52,891 nt of DNA from Saprospiraceae bacterium (GTDB lineage Bacteria > Bacteroidota > Bacteroidia > Chitinophagales > Saprospiraceae), in contig JANQZX010000070.1 in the NCBI GenBank assembly GCA_030728245.1, positions 8,197 to 61,087 of the forward strand, read 5' to 3'. How positions within the stretch are numbered: the stretch's first letter is position 1; the number at the start of each line of letters is the position of its first letter. The translations under genes were made by a program, and so were the position numbers. Shown here one piece after another: positions 1 to 8,919 of the stretch. The notes beneath the pieces are model-generated. The model saw only the letters and a program-made list of their open reading frames with translations, was not told the DNA's origin and did no database searches.

Positions 1-194
1 GATTGGGCATTCAGATCTTCTCCTTTGGTAGAGAGCACTTTAACCTTCTCTACGATATACTTGGACAGATTGGTATCTATCACCTCTGTAGCTTCCTTTT
101 TACAGGACATTTGACATAGCATAAAAGAGATGGTTCCGATTAGGAGTAAACCCGGACTTTTAATTTTTCTTGGTATTTGAAATGAATGGTACAT
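1..194 (-). CDS. Lipoprotein, N-terminal part only (cut by window edge)
   Basis: An open frame starts with ATG at 194 and runs off the left edge, giving 64 codons. The protein begins with a basic stretch, a hydrophobic segment (about residues 15-27) and a lipobox-like QMSC with Cys31 followed by KKE, so it is probably a lipoprotein. The mature start continues into VIDTNLSKYIVEKVKVLSTK with no recognised domain. It lies 37 nt behind the DUF5018-like lipoprotein gene on the same strand, so it is probably the next gene of the SusCD locus. Such trailing lipoproteins often bind glycan or are enzymes, but nothing visible here decides that. Confidence 0.7.
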   Translation of the reverse strand, partial: MYHSFQIPRKIKSPGLLLIGTISFMLCQMSCKKEATEVIDTNLSKYIVEKVKVLSTKGEDLNAQ

Positions 195-231
195 GTTTTA
201 CTAAATTTAGAGTGATTAAACAAGTTTTTAG

Positions 232-603
232 TTAATTATAAACTACGATTAAGTAATCTTTCTTGTCTCCATTTTCTGCTATAACAGAAAATCGATAGGG
301 TTTGGAGAGGTCTGTATTTCCCTTAAATGCGGGTACTATGATTGCTGAGGTCGGCACCACAATATTGACGCGCATCAAGGAGAAAGAGGCATTTTGCAAA
401 GGCGGAATTTTAAATTGCAATTCACCTTTCACCAAATCACTAGCTATCGGTGAATAGATTTTTAATGGATCTTTTGCGTAAGCGAGGGAAATACTCAAAA
501 GGGTGTTATTGGAACTTTGCGGAAAAACTTGTTCCTTTTGGCAGCCAAAAAACAAACAGATGGCTACCACCATTATTCCCATAATATATTGTTTACCAGC
601 CAT
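232..603 (-). CDS. Small lipoprotein with DUF5018-like domain
   Basis: The protein has 123 residues. A signal peptide ends in a lipobox (LFFGC, Cys21) followed by QKE, so it should be a lipoprotein. The rest is a single beta-rich domain ending in PYRFSVIAENGDKKDYLIVV, the ending typical of DUF5018/cadherin-like domains found with SusC/SusD systems (family assignment from memory). The start overlaps the SusD stop region by 11 nt, which indicates translational coupling. It probably sits on the outer membrane as an accessory ligand-binding lipoprotein of this uptake system. The ligand is unknown. Confidence 0.7.
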   Translation of the reverse strand: MAGKQYIMGIMVVAICLFFGCQKEQVFPQSSNNTLLSISLAYAKDPLKIYSPIASDLVKGELQFKIPPLQNASFSLMRVNIVVPTSAIIVPAFKGNTDLSKPYRFSVIAENGDKKDYLIVVYN

Positions 604-2239
604 TGGGTTGCGTTGTTATTTTAGAATTATTATTCAATTCATTGATAGGATAAGGAAACCTATCAAAACGGTCAGGGTAAATTCGTGTATTGATATCAAC
701 GGCCACTCTCTCAAATACTAATTTTCCGTTGGTACGTTTTGTAATTTTAGCACCATGAAACTTTTTACCATGCAGAACAGAAGCAGCTATTTTCCAACGT
801 CGCAAATCCCAGAACCTATGACCTTCCAAAGCCAGTTCGACCATACGTTCACGCACAAGTTCAGCCTTAATATCAGGTTTGAGGGTAGTCACATCCTTTT
901 GTAATGACCGGTTGCGTACTTTGAGAATCCATTGTTCAGCTTCCGACCTTTTATTAAGATTTATAAATGCTTCCGCCAAAATAAGATAGACCTCGGCCAA
1001 TCTTATTTCTATACAGTCCTGATCACTTTTTCTATATGCAAGATCAAAATTAAGATTAGATTCATCGCCTAGTTTTCTAAAATAGTAACCAGTAACGGTT
1101 GTATTTGGGTATGGCGAACTATTGTAGGCAAGGAAACGATCTAAACCATTTCCAACGGAAGCATTTTCCCCTTCCCAGGTCTGAATAGTCCTTCCTTTCC
1201 AGGGAGCCCCATTATAGAGAATCGTCGCATAAAACCTACTTTCTCTTTGCAGGTACATCGAAGAATCAAAAGGAGAAGAAGGATTAAAATCAGCGCCATT
1301 TTCCATAAAGAAGGCATCGACTAATTCCTGGGTAGGGCATAAACGGCCTCCTTTACCTTGAATATCACCACTTGGTGCTATGGTTTCATCTAAACCATGA
1401 AATAGACCATTGGTGTGTCTATATTTTTTCACTAAAATATGCTCTTTACTTTTCCTTCTTTTATCATTCAAAAAAATGTCTGCAAAATTTGATTCCAGTT
1501 CAAAACCGCCTTCGTCGATTACTTTTTTTGCTGCATCTGCCGCTTTTTGCCATCTTTCGGCATAAAGCATGGCCCGGGCATTCATGGCAAGCGCCGCCCA
1601 TTTGGTTACTCTGCCATCACCCGTATTTATCGGCCATGAAGCAGGCAAATGGGCTGCGGCGAACTCAAAATCTGTTTCAATAAAATCCCAGCAATCCTTT
1701 TCACTATTTATTGCCATTTCCACAGGGTCATTAAGGGAACGCCTGATGATAAAAGGGCCGTGACTCCGGTAATTTAGAAAAAAGATATAAGCTCTAAAAA
1801 ATCTGACTTCTGCCTCCATTCGCAAGCGAACAGGTTCTGAAAATTTGGTATTATATTTTTGCAGATCATCCAGAAATTCAAGAATTCGTCGATTCCAGGC
1901 GTAGGCATTGGCCCAGACACTGAAATGATTGGCCGCAACGGAAGTATAACCATCTTGTGTCATAATCAGATTGGCCGTGCCCTCTCCGGGAGAATTGGAC
2001 GAATATTTTGCCAAATCAGTCAAACCATCTGACATGGTAGCATCACCGCCAATGGGCTTATTCCCGAATATAAAATATTCGTTGAAAATCCGGTAAAAAG
2101 AATTGATATAAAGATTGACACTTTGTTCGTTTTCCCACACCGCAATTTCATTGTAACTATCTGTAGGAACAAAATCTATGGTATTGGAACAACTTACAAG
2201 AAATATCGATAAAACAATGACGTACTTTCCCATATCCAT
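593..2239 (-). CDS. SusD/RagB family nutrient-binding lipoprotein
   Basis: This 548-residue protein is the surface lipoprotein partner of the SusC transporter; SusD proteins cap the barrel and bind the substrate. A signal peptide with lipobox (FLVSC, Cys17) opens the protein. The TPR-like segments follow, for example around EAEVRFFRAYIFFLNY, and the C-terminal hallmark ELALEGHRFWDLRRWKIA is present. Length is normal for the family. Its ATG shares the A of the SusC stop (TAATG), so the two are translationally coupled. Substrate cannot be read from the sequence. Confidence 0.95.
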   Translation of the reverse strand: MDMGKYVIVLSIFLVSCSNTIDFVPTDSYNEIAVWENEQSVNLYINSFYRIFNEYFIFGNKPIGGDATMSDGLTDLAKYSSNSPGEGTANLIMTQDGYTSVAANHFSVWANAYAWNRRILEFLDDLQKYNTKFSEPVRLRMEAEVRFFRAYIFFLNYRSHGPFIIRRSLNDPVEMAINSEKDCWDFIETDFEFAAAHLPASWPINTGDGRVTKWAALAMNARAMLYAERWQKAADAAKKVIDEGGFELESNFADIFLNDKRRKSKEHILVKKYRHTNGLFHGLDETIAPSGDIQGKGGRLCPTQELVDAFFMENGADFNPSSPFDSSMYLQRESRFYATILYNGAPWKGRTIQTWEGENASVGNGLDRFLAYNSSPYPNTTVTGYYFRKLGDESNLNFDLAYRKSDQDCIEIRLAEVYLILAEAFINLNKRSEAEQWILKVRNRSLQKDVTTLKPDIKAELVRERMVELALEGHRFWDLRRWKIAASVLHGKKFHGAKITKRTNGKLVFERVAVDINTRIYPDRFDRFPYPINELNNNSKITTQPNGW

Positions 2240-5200
2240 TAAATTGAAATGTTAATACCAAAATTATACACTTTCTGCTGCGGATAAAAACCATTATTAA
2301 CCGTAGGAGCCTCAGGATCAATATATTTTAGTTTGCTCAGCGTGAATAAATTGGTTCCACTTAAGAATACAACCATCTTTTTCTGCCCTGCATTTTTACT
2401 GGATTTAAGGTTAAAAGAATATGAAACTTCCACCGTTTTTAACCTGATATAGGAAGCATCTCTTTTCCAAAAGTCCGTTGACAGATTATTATTAAAGGGA
2501 GTTATGGTAGTCAAACGGGGAAATTCTGTAAGGTCGCCCTCTTTTTGCCAGGTATTTTCCAGGATGAAATAAGGCGTATTGGCTCCCCATTTAAAAGGTT
2601 GAGTAAAAAAAGTTCCGTCAGAAAATCCAGCACCAAGATATTCTCCGGTAAGCATAAGATCGGTTCGGGTAGCCCCTTGAAAAAATGCACTTACGGATAA
2701 ATTCTTATAATTCGCACTCAGATTTAGTCCTAGGATAACTTCAGGAATAGGGCTTCTGCCTATCCAGGTTCTGTCTGCAAAATTAATTACTCCATCACCA
2801 TTTAGATCTTTATATCTGATAAATCCAGGTTTTATCTCATACGTGGTGAGCGCTGCCGTGGCTATTTCTTCTGCATTCTGAAAGAGACCATCTGAAACCC
2901 ATCCAAGAACGGAACCAAGGGGTTGGCCCGTTCTTCGTTGCCAGGGAGGAACATTTGGGCTTTCCCCTATTTCCAAAAATTTATTCCGTGAGAAAGTCAC
3001 ATTTCCAGAAACCTGATAACTGAAATCTTTCTTTACTTGCCTGCTATGAGTAATAATGGCTTCAAAACCTCTGGCATCCATTTTACCCGCATTCACCACA
3101 GAAGGGAAATTACCCCCAACGGACGGTGGAAAAATGCCGGCTACACTTTGAAGAATATCAGACGTTACTTTGTAAAATGCATCAAATTCAAAGGAAAACA
3201 GACCGTCTAAAATTTCTGCCTCAAAACCACCATTATAAGTCACCGTTTTTTCCCAGGTAATATCATAACTAGGAACCGCTCCCGTCAAAAGGTCGAGATA
3301 AGCGTTATCTCCGAAAATAACTTGTGGTTGCGTTGACAGATTAAATTGCTTTAAGAATCGAAATCCACCGATATCGTCATTCCCCAAAAGGCCTGCCGAT
3401 GCTCTAAGTTTTAATTTGGAGACAATAGGAAAAAGTTGTTGGAAAAAATTTTCCTTATCTAAGTTCCACCCTAAAGACACTGCGGGAAAAATACCCAGCC
3501 GATTACCCTTTGCAAATCTGGAGGACCAGTCAGCCCTTCCTGTAAATTCAGCCATGTACTTGTCATTCAACACATAACCAACCCTGGACACTATGCCGCG
3601 TGTTCCCCTTTGACCCCTACTTCCATACAAACTATTCGTAATGTATTCCGTAGCGAAATTCAATTCAGGTAAAGCCGTTAGGGGCAAATCCTGTCCACTT
3701 ACACCAAAAGTAGAAGTTTTTGTGCTCTGCTCCTCAAAAAGAACTAAGGCATTGAGCACACTTTTACCCCAGGTTTTTTGATAATCTGCCGATAATTGGG
3801 TGGTTATTCTATGGTAATCATTAAATCCCTGTGATAATTCATTTTTATTACTTGCAATATCCTTTGACATCAGGCGGTCAAAATACACCAGTTCCCTTTT
3901 AGCATATTCCCAGGTAGCCAACCGTTGTGGGGTACGAAAATGTTTAGTCAAACCATTTTCGTAATCATAAGACAGATTAGCTTTTAAATTAAGTCCCGGA
4001 ATAGTGGGTAATTTATAAATAAAACTCGCAGTACTTTGAAAAATTTTCCGCTTCTGGTTGTAGAATCCCGACTGATCTCTGGCCACTAAAGGGTTTCCCC
4101 ATCCAAGAGGCGTGCCATCGGGCAGATTAGGAAGAGAGGTGGGTCTGGCCAAAATGGAATAGAAAATAACATTCTTATAATTATCAATCGTTATATCTTG
4201 AGAACCTGGTGATGTTCCCGGCTGTTTTCTCTCTTCTACTCTTCCTGCAATATTTAAAGCGACACTGAAATTGGAATTCACCTCATATTCAACATTAGAC
4301 CTAAGGTTAATTCTGTCAAAAGATACCCCATTAATAATTCCATCCTGATGTAAACGCGCTACATTATTAAAGAATTTTAACTTATTACTGCCCCCATTAA
4401 TATTCAGATTTTGATATGATTGTGGCGCAAAAGGCTCAAAAATCAGTTTCGTCCATTCTGTATTACCCAAAATACCTTCAGGGTCTCCATTCTTTATTTT
4501 ATCGATATCGGAGGGAGAATAATCGACGGCAAGACCATCCAACTGCCTGGCTTTATTGTGCCATAAAGCATAATCAGGCCCATTAGGGTAATCTGGAAAA
4601 GCCGTATTTTTAGAAATGCTGTAAGTACTGGTAAAGCTAAGATTGATTTTTTCACTTTTCTTTCCAGATTTTGTAGTCACCATAACTACGCCATTGGCAG
4701 CTCTTACCCCGTACATAGCAGCAGAGGCTGCATCCTTCAAAATAGAAATGGTCTCAATTTCATTGGGGTCAAGATTATCAAATGGTCTTTCTACTCCATC
4801 TACGATAATCAAAGGGGCACCTGAACCTGTAGGCGAACTCCTTCCTCTGATAAAAAATTTGGCAGAATTTTCTCCTGGTACGCCACTTTGCTGTCTTGCA
4901 ATAACGCCGGGCAATCTGCCTGAAAGCATGGTCGTCAGATTATCCACTGGTTTTTGTGAAAGTTCCCTACTACTTAGGGTAGCTACTGACCCCGTCAAAT
5001 GAGCACGCTTTTGAACGCCGTATGCAACCACGACAATTTCATCAATTTGCGTACTTTCAATTTCGAGATTAACATCTATTTTAGATTTTCCAGCCACCGA
5101 AATTTCCACAGATTTATACCCCACGTAAGAAAAAACCAATACGCCATTTTCTGAAATTTCTATATCATATTTCCCCATCTCGTCAGTAATGGTTCCCACT

Positions 5201-5637
5201 CCGGTAGATTTGACCATAACTGTTACGCCTACAGCTGGCGATCCATTTTCATCAGTAACGTAGCCAATAACATTCTTAACCTTTGTGATTTTCGCAGGAG
5301 GGGAAGGTTTTGAGGAATTCACATTGGTATTAACCTCTTGTTTTTCATCGACAGGCGGAGAGGATTTAATCACATAATGCTGTTGGCTTATTTTAGAATA
5401 GGTAAGTTTAACAGGCTTTAAAATTCTATCCAATTTCACCTCAAGTTTCTCCTCCCAATTGGTATAAGCACCCACTTTTAAGCCGGCAACTAAAGCATCA
5501 TCATAAATAAATTGTATTTCGTATTTATCCTGAATTTCTCTCAATGCCTTTTTAACATCTGTTAATTCCTGAGAAAACGCAGAATAACCAAAAGACAAAA
5601 GAAAAAGTAAAGGGATAATGAACTTGTTTTTTGTCAT
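2239..5637 (-). CDS. SusC/RagA TonB-dependent receptor with STN signalling domain
   Basis: An outer-membrane barrel of 1132 residues for TonB-driven import. Order of parts: signal peptide (1-22); STN domain (about 24-91), which in this family contacts an inner-membrane FecR; a Pro/Ser/Lys linker (about 92-120); a carboxypeptidase-D-like beta domain (about 121-195); a plug (about 205-330) with the RGRSS and APLIIVDGVERP motifs; then the barrel, ending in NFGINISI. The STN domain means the receptor should also report substrate binding to the FecR encoded 9 nt upstream. It is coupled to SusD by TAATG. The substrate is probably an oligosaccharide or glycoconjugate by analogy, not shown by the sequence. 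Confidence 0.96.
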   Translation of the reverse strand: MTKNKFIIPLLFLLSFGYSAFSQELTDVKKALREIQDKYEIQFIYDDALVAGLKVGAYTNWEEKLEVKLDRILKPVKLTYSKISQQHYVIKSSPPVDEKQEVNTNVNSSKPSPPAKITKVKNVIGYVTDENGSPAVGVTVMVKSTGVGTITDEMGKYDIEISENGVLVFSYVGYKSVEISVAGKSKIDVNLEIESTQIDEIVVVAYGVQKRAHLTGSVATLSSRELSQKPVDNLTTMLSGRLPGVIARQQSGVPGENSAKFFIRGRSSPTGSGAPLIIVDGVERPFDNLDPNEIETISILKDAASAAMYGVRAANGVVMVTTKSGKKSEKINLSFTSTYSISKNTAFPDYPNGPDYALWHNKARQLDGLAVDYSPSDIDKIKNGDPEGILGNTEWTKLIFEPFAPQSYQNLNINGGSNKLKFFNNVARLHQDGIINGVSFDRINLRSNVEYEVNSNFSVALNIAGRVEERKQPGTSPGSQDITIDNYKNVIFYSILARPTSLPNLPDGTPLGWGNPLVARDQSGFYNQKRKIFQSTASFIYKLPTIPGLNLKANLSYDYENGLTKHFRTPQRLATWEYAKRELVYFDRLMSKDIASNKNELSQGFNDYHRITTQLSADYQKTWGKSVLNALVLFEEQSTKTSTFGVSGQDLPLTALPELNFATEYITNSLYGSRGQRGTRGIVSRVGYVLNDKYMAEFTGRADWSSRFAKGNRLGIFPAVSLGWNLDKENFFQQLFPIVSKLKLRASAGLLGNDDIGGFRFLKQFNLSTQPQVIFGDNAYLDLLTGAVPSYDITWEKTVTYNGGFEAEILDGLFSFEFDAFYKVTSDILQSVAGIFPPSVGGNFPSVVNAGKMDARGFEAIITHSRQVKKDFSYQVSGNVTFSRNKFLEIGESPNVPPWQRRTGQPLGSVLGWVSDGLFQNAEEIATAALTTYEIKPGFIRYKDLNGDGVINFADRTWIGRSPIPEVILGLNLSANYKNLSVSAFFQGATRTDLMLTGEYLGAGFSDGTFFTQPFKWGANTPYFILENTWQKEGDLTEFPRLTTITPFNNNLSTDFWKRDASYIRLKTVEVSYSFNLKSSKNAGQKKMVVFLSGTNLFTLSKLKYIDPEAPTVNNGFYPQQKVYNFGINISI

Positions 5638-5646
5638 ATCCTGAGG

Positions 5647-6690
5647 TTATTTTAAGGTGATTAAAAGTGTATTATCCTTTATTGACATACTGATATCAAA
5701 GGCTTCTTCCAGTGCTTTGAGCAACAAGTCGAGATCATCTGCAGGCAAAATACCGGTAAATGACTTGTCCAGCAAAGATTTATTTTCCAAAACGGCATCT
5801 AAGCCGTGTATTTGCTTTAGGTGACTTAAAACATCAGAAAAAGGCGTTTTATCAAAAACAACTTTATTGAGGGTCCAGGAATCAATCTTTTCCGGTGCCA
5901 CCTTATTTTTTGAAATGGTTTTATCCAAGACATCATACTGTATGTAATCACCGGGGTGCATAAGAATAACGGGGAGGTCGGGTAAATGATTCAGTTTAAT
6001 GCCCCCTTCCTTGAGATAGACTTTCGTTTTACTTCCTCTGGAAAATACGTTAAATATAGTCCCTGTGACTTCAATGGTTCCCGAATTGGTATGTACCAAC
6101 AATTTATGATATCTACCGGACGATGATAGTTTTTTAATATTAAAATTAGCTTCTCCCGTCAGCGTCATTTCTCTCTTTTTTTTCAACCAGCCAGAGGTCC
6201 ACATTTTAATGGATGAGTTGGCATTGAGAATGACCTTACTGCTGTCAGGGAGAAAGAGGGTAGCCACCTGCTCAAAACCAGTTTTGTATTCAAATATTTC
6301 TTCGCTTTTCAAAAGATGGGACAACAAGGCACCAGACAGACAGCTTAACAATACGACAGTAGTCATTAAAAAAGCCTTTTTAACGAGGGCAGGTTGAACT
6401 TTGTTTTCAACCTGCCGACTAGAAAAAATTTCATTCTGTTTCGTTGACAAGTCATTCCATAACGATTCAACCTCAGCGGGAAACATCTCAGAGTGATCAG
6501 GTTGTAATGCCTGAATAAGCAACTTTGCTTCTCTGACGTCCCTGCTTTTTTCAGGAAAAATATAACAAAACGTTTCCCAAAAAAGGCTTTCCGCTTCTGT
6601 GGGATGACAAACATACCTTACGAAATCGTCATCGGCCGCAAAGTCTTTTGAGGAAAACGATTTGTATTTATTGAACAATGATTGATTCAT
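5647..6690 (-). CDS. FecR family anti-sigma factor
   Basis: The protein has 347 residues from the ATG at 6690; an in-frame GTG at 6699 would add three residues and is less likely. The N-terminal cytoplasmic part has the short helical region that holds the sigma factor. One membrane segment follows at about residues 107-125, then the periplasmic FecR domain (around TGFEQVATLFLPDSSKVILNANS) and a C-terminal DUF4974-type domain (PFSDVLSHLKQIHGLDAVLE) that contacts the STN domain of the receptor. The gene stands 9 nt before SusC and 33 nt after the secreted T9SS protein gene. It should restrain the ECF sigma factor encoded at 8122-8700. Confidence 0.93.
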   Translation of the reverse strand: MNQSLFNKYKSFSSKDFAADDDFVRYVCHPTEAESLFWETFCYIFPEKSRDVREAKLLIQALQPDHSEMFPAEVESLWNDLSTKQNEIFSSRQVENKVQPALVKKAFLMTTVVLLSCLSGALLSHLLKSEEIFEYKTGFEQVATLFLPDSSKVILNANSSIKMWTSGWLKKKREMTLTGEANFNIKKLSSSGRYHKLLVHTNSGTIEVTGTIFNVFSRGSKTKVYLKEGGIKLNHLPDLPVILMHPGDYIQYDVLDKTISKNKVAPEKIDSWTLNKVVFDKTPFSDVLSHLKQIHGLDAVLENKSLLDKSFTGILPADDLDLLLKALEEAFDISMSIKDNTLLITLK

Positions 6691-6723
6691 GAAATACACT
6701 TAAAGGCTAAATCAGTAGGACAA

Positions 6724-8034
6724 TTACTTTTGAATAAGCAGTTTTTGGGTATAAATACCTTTAGCTGTTTCTACTGAAAGTAAGTATAAACCCTCTTGAA
6801 AAATACTCACATCCATTGCTAATTGGGTGTTTTCGACAGACATAGAGCGAACAATCCGGCCATTTACATCGAGTACAACCACGTTTTTCATGATATGTTC
6901 GGACTGGATATTAAGTACATCGGAGGCTGGATTAGGATACATTTTAAATGCAGAATAATTAATCTCTGCTGTATTTGAGGCAATATCTCCAAATTTTTGA
7001 AGAATAAAACCATTTCCAGCAGAATAAACGAAGGAAAGTAGATGCCCCGCCTCGTTTGGTAAAATATCTACACTTACACTGGCATTTCCATTGGAAACAT
7101 TTCCGATATTGAGAGAGTGGATAAGCCTTTCCAACGCTGGCTTTTTAACCATATTTTTAATGGCACTGAGGGTAGTAGTATCAGCGCTTATGTCCATAAA
7201 ATATTGAAAATTTTCTATCGGACTTGTTTTTACGTGCTGGTAAGCCAACAACCTTTTATCCTTATAAAATAAAATCTGGGCATACATAGGCCAACTTGGA
7301 AAATATACACCAGGCTTTATCCATTCCAGCACCTTAAAGTCTTTATCGAGAAGAGCCATACCCATGGTAGGCCCACTTGCCAGATACATATCACTTTTTG
7401 GTACTTTAGTTATTCTTGCAAAATTTACATTAACCACACTGTCTAAGGTAACTATTTGAGGCGCTTTTTCTGAAATGGTATCCCCTCTCATTTTCCATAC
7501 GTAGAAATTTTTTGTCCCCCAACCGGATGCAACAAAAAGGCCATCTGTGGCAGGATCTCCCAGTACGGTAATGGCGTCGCCAAGTCTTACATTGGTTGCC
7601 GGAGCGGGAAACTCAAGCAGGACTTTAGGTGTAGCTTCTTTGTTTAACCATCCATACAATTTAAAAATATTTCCCGTTGCATTTACCATATTACTTAAAA
7701 ATACCTTTTTTCCAACTACCGTAAGATCGGAAACGGCAAACAAGCCGCCGGTTACCCCTGTCGTATTCATCGTTTTTGGATCGAGATCAGGTTTGGCCAC
7801 ATCCCAATAGTAAATGATATTCCCCCCCGTACGAGTAGCAACAAAAATATTTTCACCATTGAAGCCTGCACCTCTTGTATTACCGGCATTGTCAATAATC
7901 GCAGGAAGTTTGTTGCCCGCCTTTGACTTATCCACCAAAGTGCTTATAGGATTCAATAAAGTAGATTGGCTAATCAACGGACTTCCATTAGCCGCTAAAA
8001 TAACCAAAACAATCATTTTGTAAAATCTATGCAT
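6724..8034 (-). CDS. Secreted T9SS-sorted protein, DUF4623-like beta-propeller
   Basis: The protein has 436 residues. It has an N-terminal signal peptide, a central region of beta strands resembling DUF4623 (for example GAGFNGENIFVATRT and IIYYWDVAKPD; family named from memory), and a C-terminal type IX sorting domain of about 75 residues (FKMYPNPASDVLNI ... GLYLLSVETAKG, ending KLLIQK). It should therefore be exported by Sec and then by the type IX system to the surface. It is unusual in lying between the sigma factor gene (87 nt upstream) and the fecR gene (33 nt downstream). It may be a surface binding protein for the same substrate; no catalytic motif was recognised. Confidence 0.82.
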   Translation of the reverse strand: MHRFYKMIVLVILAANGSPLISQSTLLNPISTLVDKSKAGNKLPAIIDNAGNTRGAGFNGENIFVATRTGGNIIYYWDVAKPDLDPKTMNTTGVTGGLFAVSDLTVVGKKVFLSNMVNATGNIFKLYGWLNKEATPKVLLEFPAPATNVRLGDAITVLGDPATDGLFVASGWGTKNFYVWKMRGDTISEKAPQIVTLDSVVNVNFARITKVPKSDMYLASGPTMGMALLDKDFKVLEWIKPGVYFPSWPMYAQILFYKDKRLLAYQHVKTSPIENFQYFMDISADTTTLSAIKNMVKKPALERLIHSLNIGNVSNGNASVSVDILPNEAGHLLSFVYSAGNGFILQKFGDIASNTAEINYSAFKMYPNPASDVLNIQSEHIMKNVVVLDVNGRIVRSMSVENTQLAMDVSIFQEGLYLLSVETAKGIYTQKLLIQK

Positions 8035-8121
8035 TGTAACTGATTTATAAAATAAAAAAATGGTTTACTTATATCTAATGAAATTAAATGCCAATTTTAT
8101 CCCTTTTTTCAAGAAATTTAT

Positions 8122-8700
8122 TTAATCGCAAAAAAGATTACCATTTTTCATTGCGAGATTTTCATATAGTTTTTCTATGGCTTTGTATAGCATTTTATAC
8201 ACTGAACTCACCTCAATGTCCATAATATCAGAAATTTCCTGATAGGTCATTCCTTCGTAAAATCTTAGATAGATACACTCCTTTTGACGACGCGGCAAAA
8301 GGTCTATGACTTGCGCTAACTCTCTTATGCGAATCATGGTTATCTCATCTTCAATCATCTTATCCTCTGTAGAATAATCCATACTGAAATCAGTATCAAT
8401 CAACAATATGTCGGTAAATCGCTGTTCAGCTTTTAGCTTTTTAAAAATTTCTATCCTTAAAGACTTGAAGAGATAAAGCTTAATAGCATTGGTAAGGTTT
8501 ACTTTATCGTATTTGGTGAGGAGGGAGAGAAAAACCTCCTGAATAGCATCTTTTGTCAGCATTTTGTCCTGACAAATTTTGAAGCCATAATTATATAAAA
8601 TGCTTACGTAGTTGCGATACAAGTACTCAAATGCCTCTTTGCTTCCTGATCTGAAATCATTCCACAATTTTTCGTCATCCGAATAATGGTAATACATCAT
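8122..8700 (-). CDS. ECF RNA polymerase sigma-70 factor
   Basis: This 192-residue protein is the RNA polymerase subunit that selects promoters of this locus. Region 2 is seen as EAFEYLYRNYVSILYNYGFKI followed by AIQEVFLSL, and region 4 as VIDLLPRRQKECIYLRFYEG with the helix-turn-helix MTYQEISDIMDIEVSSVYKM. It has no extra C-terminal domain. It heads the minus-strand locus with the FecR anti-sigma factor two genes downstream, fitting a surface-signalled relay. The start is one of two adjacent ATG codons (8700 or 8697). Confidence 0.95.
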   Translation of the reverse strand: MMYYHYSDDEKLWNDFRSGSKEAFEYLYRNYVSILYNYGFKICQDKMLTKDAIQEVFLSLLTKYDKVNLTNAIKLYLFKSLRIEIFKKLKAEQRFTDILLIDTDFSMDYSTEDKMIEDEITMIRIRELAQVIDLLPRRQKECIYLRFYEGMTYQEISDIMDIEVSSVYKMLYKAIEKLYENLAMKNGNLFCD

Positions 8701-8919
8701 TTTATAACCTTGAGTTTTGCGACTATTTTACATAACATAAAAAGTACTCTATTGAAAATAGCTAAACATTTTCTTAATCCTTATTAGCTTTTTAAAACAA
8801 AGGAATACTTTTTTACAAATTACAGTAAAATTTCAAAACACAACAGAGTTAGTTCATAAAAAATTAAATAAAGTTGATTATAATTTTTACATAATTAAAA
8901 GTCGTCACATATTATTGAA
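8701..8919. other. Gene-free AT-rich spacer
   Basis: This stretch of 219 nt lies between the start of the sigma factor gene and the end of the aldehyde dehydrogenase gene, both on the minus strand. It should hold the promoter of the sigma/SusCD locus, but no full TAnnTTTG element was found, and no clear terminator for the dehydrogenase gene is visible. The lack of the housekeeping motif may mean the locus is read from an autoregulated ECF promoter (inference). Confidence 0.5.

Noticed and set aside
1372-1763. Plus-strand frames opposite the SusD gene
   Set aside because: They are complements of a clear SusD gene; no separate start signal or homology is seen.
4643-5002. Plus-strand frame of 119 codons opposite the SusC plug
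   Set aside because: It is a shadow of the conserved SusC coding strand.
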